From assembly GCA_014925825.1 (NCBI GenBank), contig JACGCK010000624.1, forward strand, positions 1 to 10,229: DNA of 10,229 nt. The letters are read 5' to 3'. This DNA is from Pholiota molesta. Taxonomy: Eukaryota > Basidiomycota > Agaricomycetes > Agaricales > Strophariaceae. How positions within the stretch are numbered: the first letter of the stretch is position 1; every line of letters starts with the position of its first letter. The position numbers and the translations under genes are program-made. Shown here one piece after another: positions 8,054 to 10,229 of the stretch. Under the pieces are notes generated by a model. That model ran no database searches. It had not been told where the DNA came from and saw only the letters and a program-made list of their open reading frames with translations.

Positions 8054-8414
8054 ATGGATCTTGCTGTGAAGCAAATACCAGAATCCATCGAGGTCCGCAC
8101 CAAAGGACACCGCTCTCCACCGATAGACATTCTTCCTATAGAACTCCTCATCCACATCTTCAAGCTGGTGTGCCATCAGCCATCTTGCGGCTTGCCACTG
8201 GCGCAAATCCCTCGACGACGAAATAGACCCGAATTGTTCTGCACGTCTAAAAGTTTCGGAACCTGCGTATCCACCCGGAGCCAATCTCTTGTCGAACACG
8301 GCGAACCTGCGCGAGCTGTGTTTCCGCGGGACGCAGTTCCTGCCGCTCATTATCCGTCAATATTTTCCATCGATTAATTCAATTAAAATTGGGGTGAGTA
8401 CAGAAACCCTATAG
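8054..8414 (+). pseudogene. F-box protein gene fragment with frame shift
   Basis: An ATG at 8054 opens a frame with an F-box-like motif at residues 22-40 (PPIDILPIELLIHIFKLVC). F-boxes bind Skp1 in SCF ubiquitin ligases, which mark proteins for degradation. At about 8172-8190 the typical continuation moves to the +1 frame, where CHWRK and LDDEIDP follow (8190-8230), then SNTANLRELCFRGTQFLPL, a leucine-rich-like stretch, ending at a TAG at 8412-8414 or at a possible GTGAGT donor at 8394. The uncorrected frame continues as a 107-residue ORF to 8377 without family-like sequence. Agaricomycete F-box proteins are usually several hundred residues long, and no further exons are seen before 8975. This is therefore a truncated or decayed copy, perhaps with the indel caused by sequencing error. 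Confidence 0.6.
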
Positions 8415-8974
8415 CTTGAATGATAAAACGCCGAGAAAACGCGCTCAAAAAACACTCTGGAACGCGCTTTTTCCGCGAAGATGCATTGCTTAATTGCATT
8501 CGACGTGTATTTTGATGTCACGTGCTGACACTTTGGCCTGCGATCTTGCACCCGAACTAAGTCGATCAATTTATCGACGATTAGGCTATTTTTTGGGCGT
8601 ATTCCCACTAATCGACCCCATCTGCCATGTCTAGTTTTTAAAATTGGATCAAATTGTTTTGGTCTTGAGATATGATGTATGAATTATGGCTATTGGGAGC
8701 AGTATCATAGCTATTAAAAAAAGAGAAACTAGACTTTCATCTCTAGTACATCTGACTGCTTCTTCTCACTAAGAGATTCATCCATATCTGACTGTGTAGC
8801 ATGTTGGCGATGCGGACCACTTTCTCGTCGAAATAACCGTGTGGGAAAGAATGGGCGGAGTTGAAGTTTGGCAGAGCGTTGCCCCTCCCCACAATGAGTG
8901 CGCAAAGGATTGTTCGCGGAGTTGATATCGGAGTGAATCCGGTGGCATGTGATTAGGGTGGGGTATAAGAGAGG
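8415..8974. other. intergenic region before the kinase gene; no gene seen
   Basis: I see no supported ORF. The stretch holds a CACGTG (8519-8524, a bHLH-type site), a small hairpin GTCGAT/ATCGAC (8561-8578), an A-run near 8715, and GGGGTATAAGAG near 8958-8969 just before the kinase start region. It presumably contains the kinase promoter. Confidence 0.4.
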
Positions 8975-8998
8975 ATGGCTGGAATAGGCGAGTCAACG

Positions 8999-10229
8999 AT
9001 GTCTGCAGGCTTCCGCATAAGTCCTGCGCTATGGGACAAGATCCACCACTTTGCCTCCTTTCCCCAGACCGGAGGTCAGTACAACATTTCCATTCTCCAA
9101 ACCCCACCTTCTGAGCCCCGTTCAGTCTCCTTGCAACAGATGGTCCTGTTCGGCCAGAATCCAGTCAAGGGACTCTTCTCAAAGCGAGTCAATTCCTCGC
9201 AGGTCCGTATTATTACCTCTGGATATATATATTTCAAGCTGAATCGTATGTTTGATCACAGAAGAACTACCTGTTTCGCCTTGCGCATCGCGTAAAGGAA
9301 CTCGACGAGCTGCCGCACAATCTCTCCGCCATGCCTTCCATCAACAAGGTCAAGAACTGGTAGCACAGTCATTCGAGGTTCGTATTAAATCTCTTGATCG
9401 CGGCGACACGCCCTTTCCTTACCGTCTCTGTCTCGTCGCTCACCCTTCCATAGGAACTCATCACATTCCCCAAGTCGTGCTACCCACCAACATCCGACAA
9501 GCCCTCATGGTTCCTCGTCCAGAGGAGGCCACTCTTCCAGAATCGAAACCCAACCTTTTTCGCCGACCCTTATTCCAGCAATCCCATGCAACAAGGCAAT
9601 AGTAACGGAAACAACGGGTTTAACAAGCTGAAGCTTAGAGTACCCATGGAACGGAGGTACGCCATTGTCTCTACTTTACCTCAAATGTAGATCCTCAATT
9701 CGACCTGCAGATACTACGCGAACACGAATAACGTTCAATGGCCACCAGAAAGTCCAAGATTACAAAGCGTTTCACCAAGTTGCTAGAACATATCAAGAGC
9801 CGTCACGATCCAACTGTTACCACAGTCGCACAAGGAGTGTTGGAGTGGAACGGAGTCAGAAACGCGAAGCACATTGGTTTGGATATGCAGGCATGGTTAG
9901 ACAGGTTCTACCTATCGCGTATCGGCATACGTTTCCTCATTGGCCAACGTGCGTTGCTTTCATTTACTTCCTTCACCCACTCTAACACACTATCCGTAGA
10001 CGTGGCCTTGAACACGCAACAAGCACACGAGGACTATGTCGGCATCATCTGCACCAAAGCTGTTCGTATAGTTCACTTTTTTGCTATCTGGATTCCAACA
10101 TGGTTTACATCTTGAATCAGAACGTACATGAATCGTCCAAGAAGCAATCGAAAACGCGCGTTTTGTATGCGAAGAACACTACGCGATGTTCAAGGGCCCC
10201 CCGTGCAGCTTAATCTGCCCCAAAGACCT
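8999..10229 (+). CDS. PDK: mitochondrial pyruvate dehydrogenase kinase, 5' part, 7 exons, frame broken by many 1-base indels, 3' end outside
   Basis: The product would phosphorylate and switch off the E1 alpha subunit of pyruvate dehydrogenase in the mitochondrial matrix. Exons: 8999-9074, 9126-9202, 9262-9377, 9454-9656, 9711-9948, 10000-10061 and 10121 onward, all GT-AG. Read through with frame changes, it gives typical family blocks: HHFASFPQTG then VSLQQMVLFGQNP, RLAHRVKELDELPHNLSAMP, LPTNIRQALMVPRPEEATLP, a Q/N/S/G-rich insert, RHDPTVTTVAQGVLEW (it holds the family's conserved regulatory His), LDRFYLSRIGIRFLIGQ, and NTQQAHEDYVGIICTKA. This is the alpha-helical N-terminal domain; the GHKL ATP-binding domain lies outside. 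The start is MSAGFRISPALWDKI at 8999; the in-frame ATG at 8975 adds eight residues. About 12 single-base indels break the frame, near 9161, 9275, 9362, 9477, 9547, 9750, 9765, 9850, 9861, 10131, 10200 and 10212, mostly in homopolymers. Identity of the family is secure; functionality is not. Confidence 0.85.

Overview
This is a piece of nuclear DNA from a filamentous fungus, most likely a mushroom-forming basidiomycete (Agaricomycetes). The evidence is dense short introns (about 50-75 nt, GTRNGY...YAG), very small exons, an F-box fragment, and a right-end protein matching fungal mitochondrial pyruvate dehydrogenase kinase. There is no bacterial operon structure and no rRNA, tRNA or CRISPR array that I can support.

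Left part (1-5.7 kb, AT-rich): four spliced genes that I cannot name from well-known families, except that one has a nucleotidyltransferase-like motif. An AT-hook/acidic nuclear protein (minus, 14 exons in the window, running off the left edge) and a 307-residue protein (plus, 6 exons) are transcribed divergently from a 379-bp shared promoter. Each has a TATA box, and between them lie a perfect three-unit heat-shock element and a 21-bp near-perfect palindrome. The plus gene converges on a 275-residue minus gene carrying a GS...DLD nucleotidyltransferase-fold signature. Upstream of that on the same strand is a ~136-residue gene with an RxGxPGDLYI motif and one frame break.

Middle (5.7-8.05 kb): no gene I can defend. 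It holds a direct repeat of about 175-199 bp (copies about 1.08 kb apart), each copy with a perfect 12-bp-arm palindrome. Between the copies are a 28-bp-arm inverted repeat and smaller hairpins. Then comes a GC-rich island whose long overlapping ORFs on both strands look like composition artefacts, and a cluster of degenerate GCGAGTACTC-type repeats.

Right part (8.05-10.2 kb): a broken F-box gene fragment, a non-coding gap, and the first seven exons of a pyruvate dehydrogenase kinase. The kinase amino-acid sequence is well preserved, but about 12 one-base insertions or deletions, most in homopolymer runs, interrupt it. That is either a very young pseudogene or, more likely, uncorrected long-read sequence error. 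The layout suggests an accessory, repeat-rich block next to a conserved metabolic gene. The four left genes may work together, but only the divergent pair is supported by the sequence.
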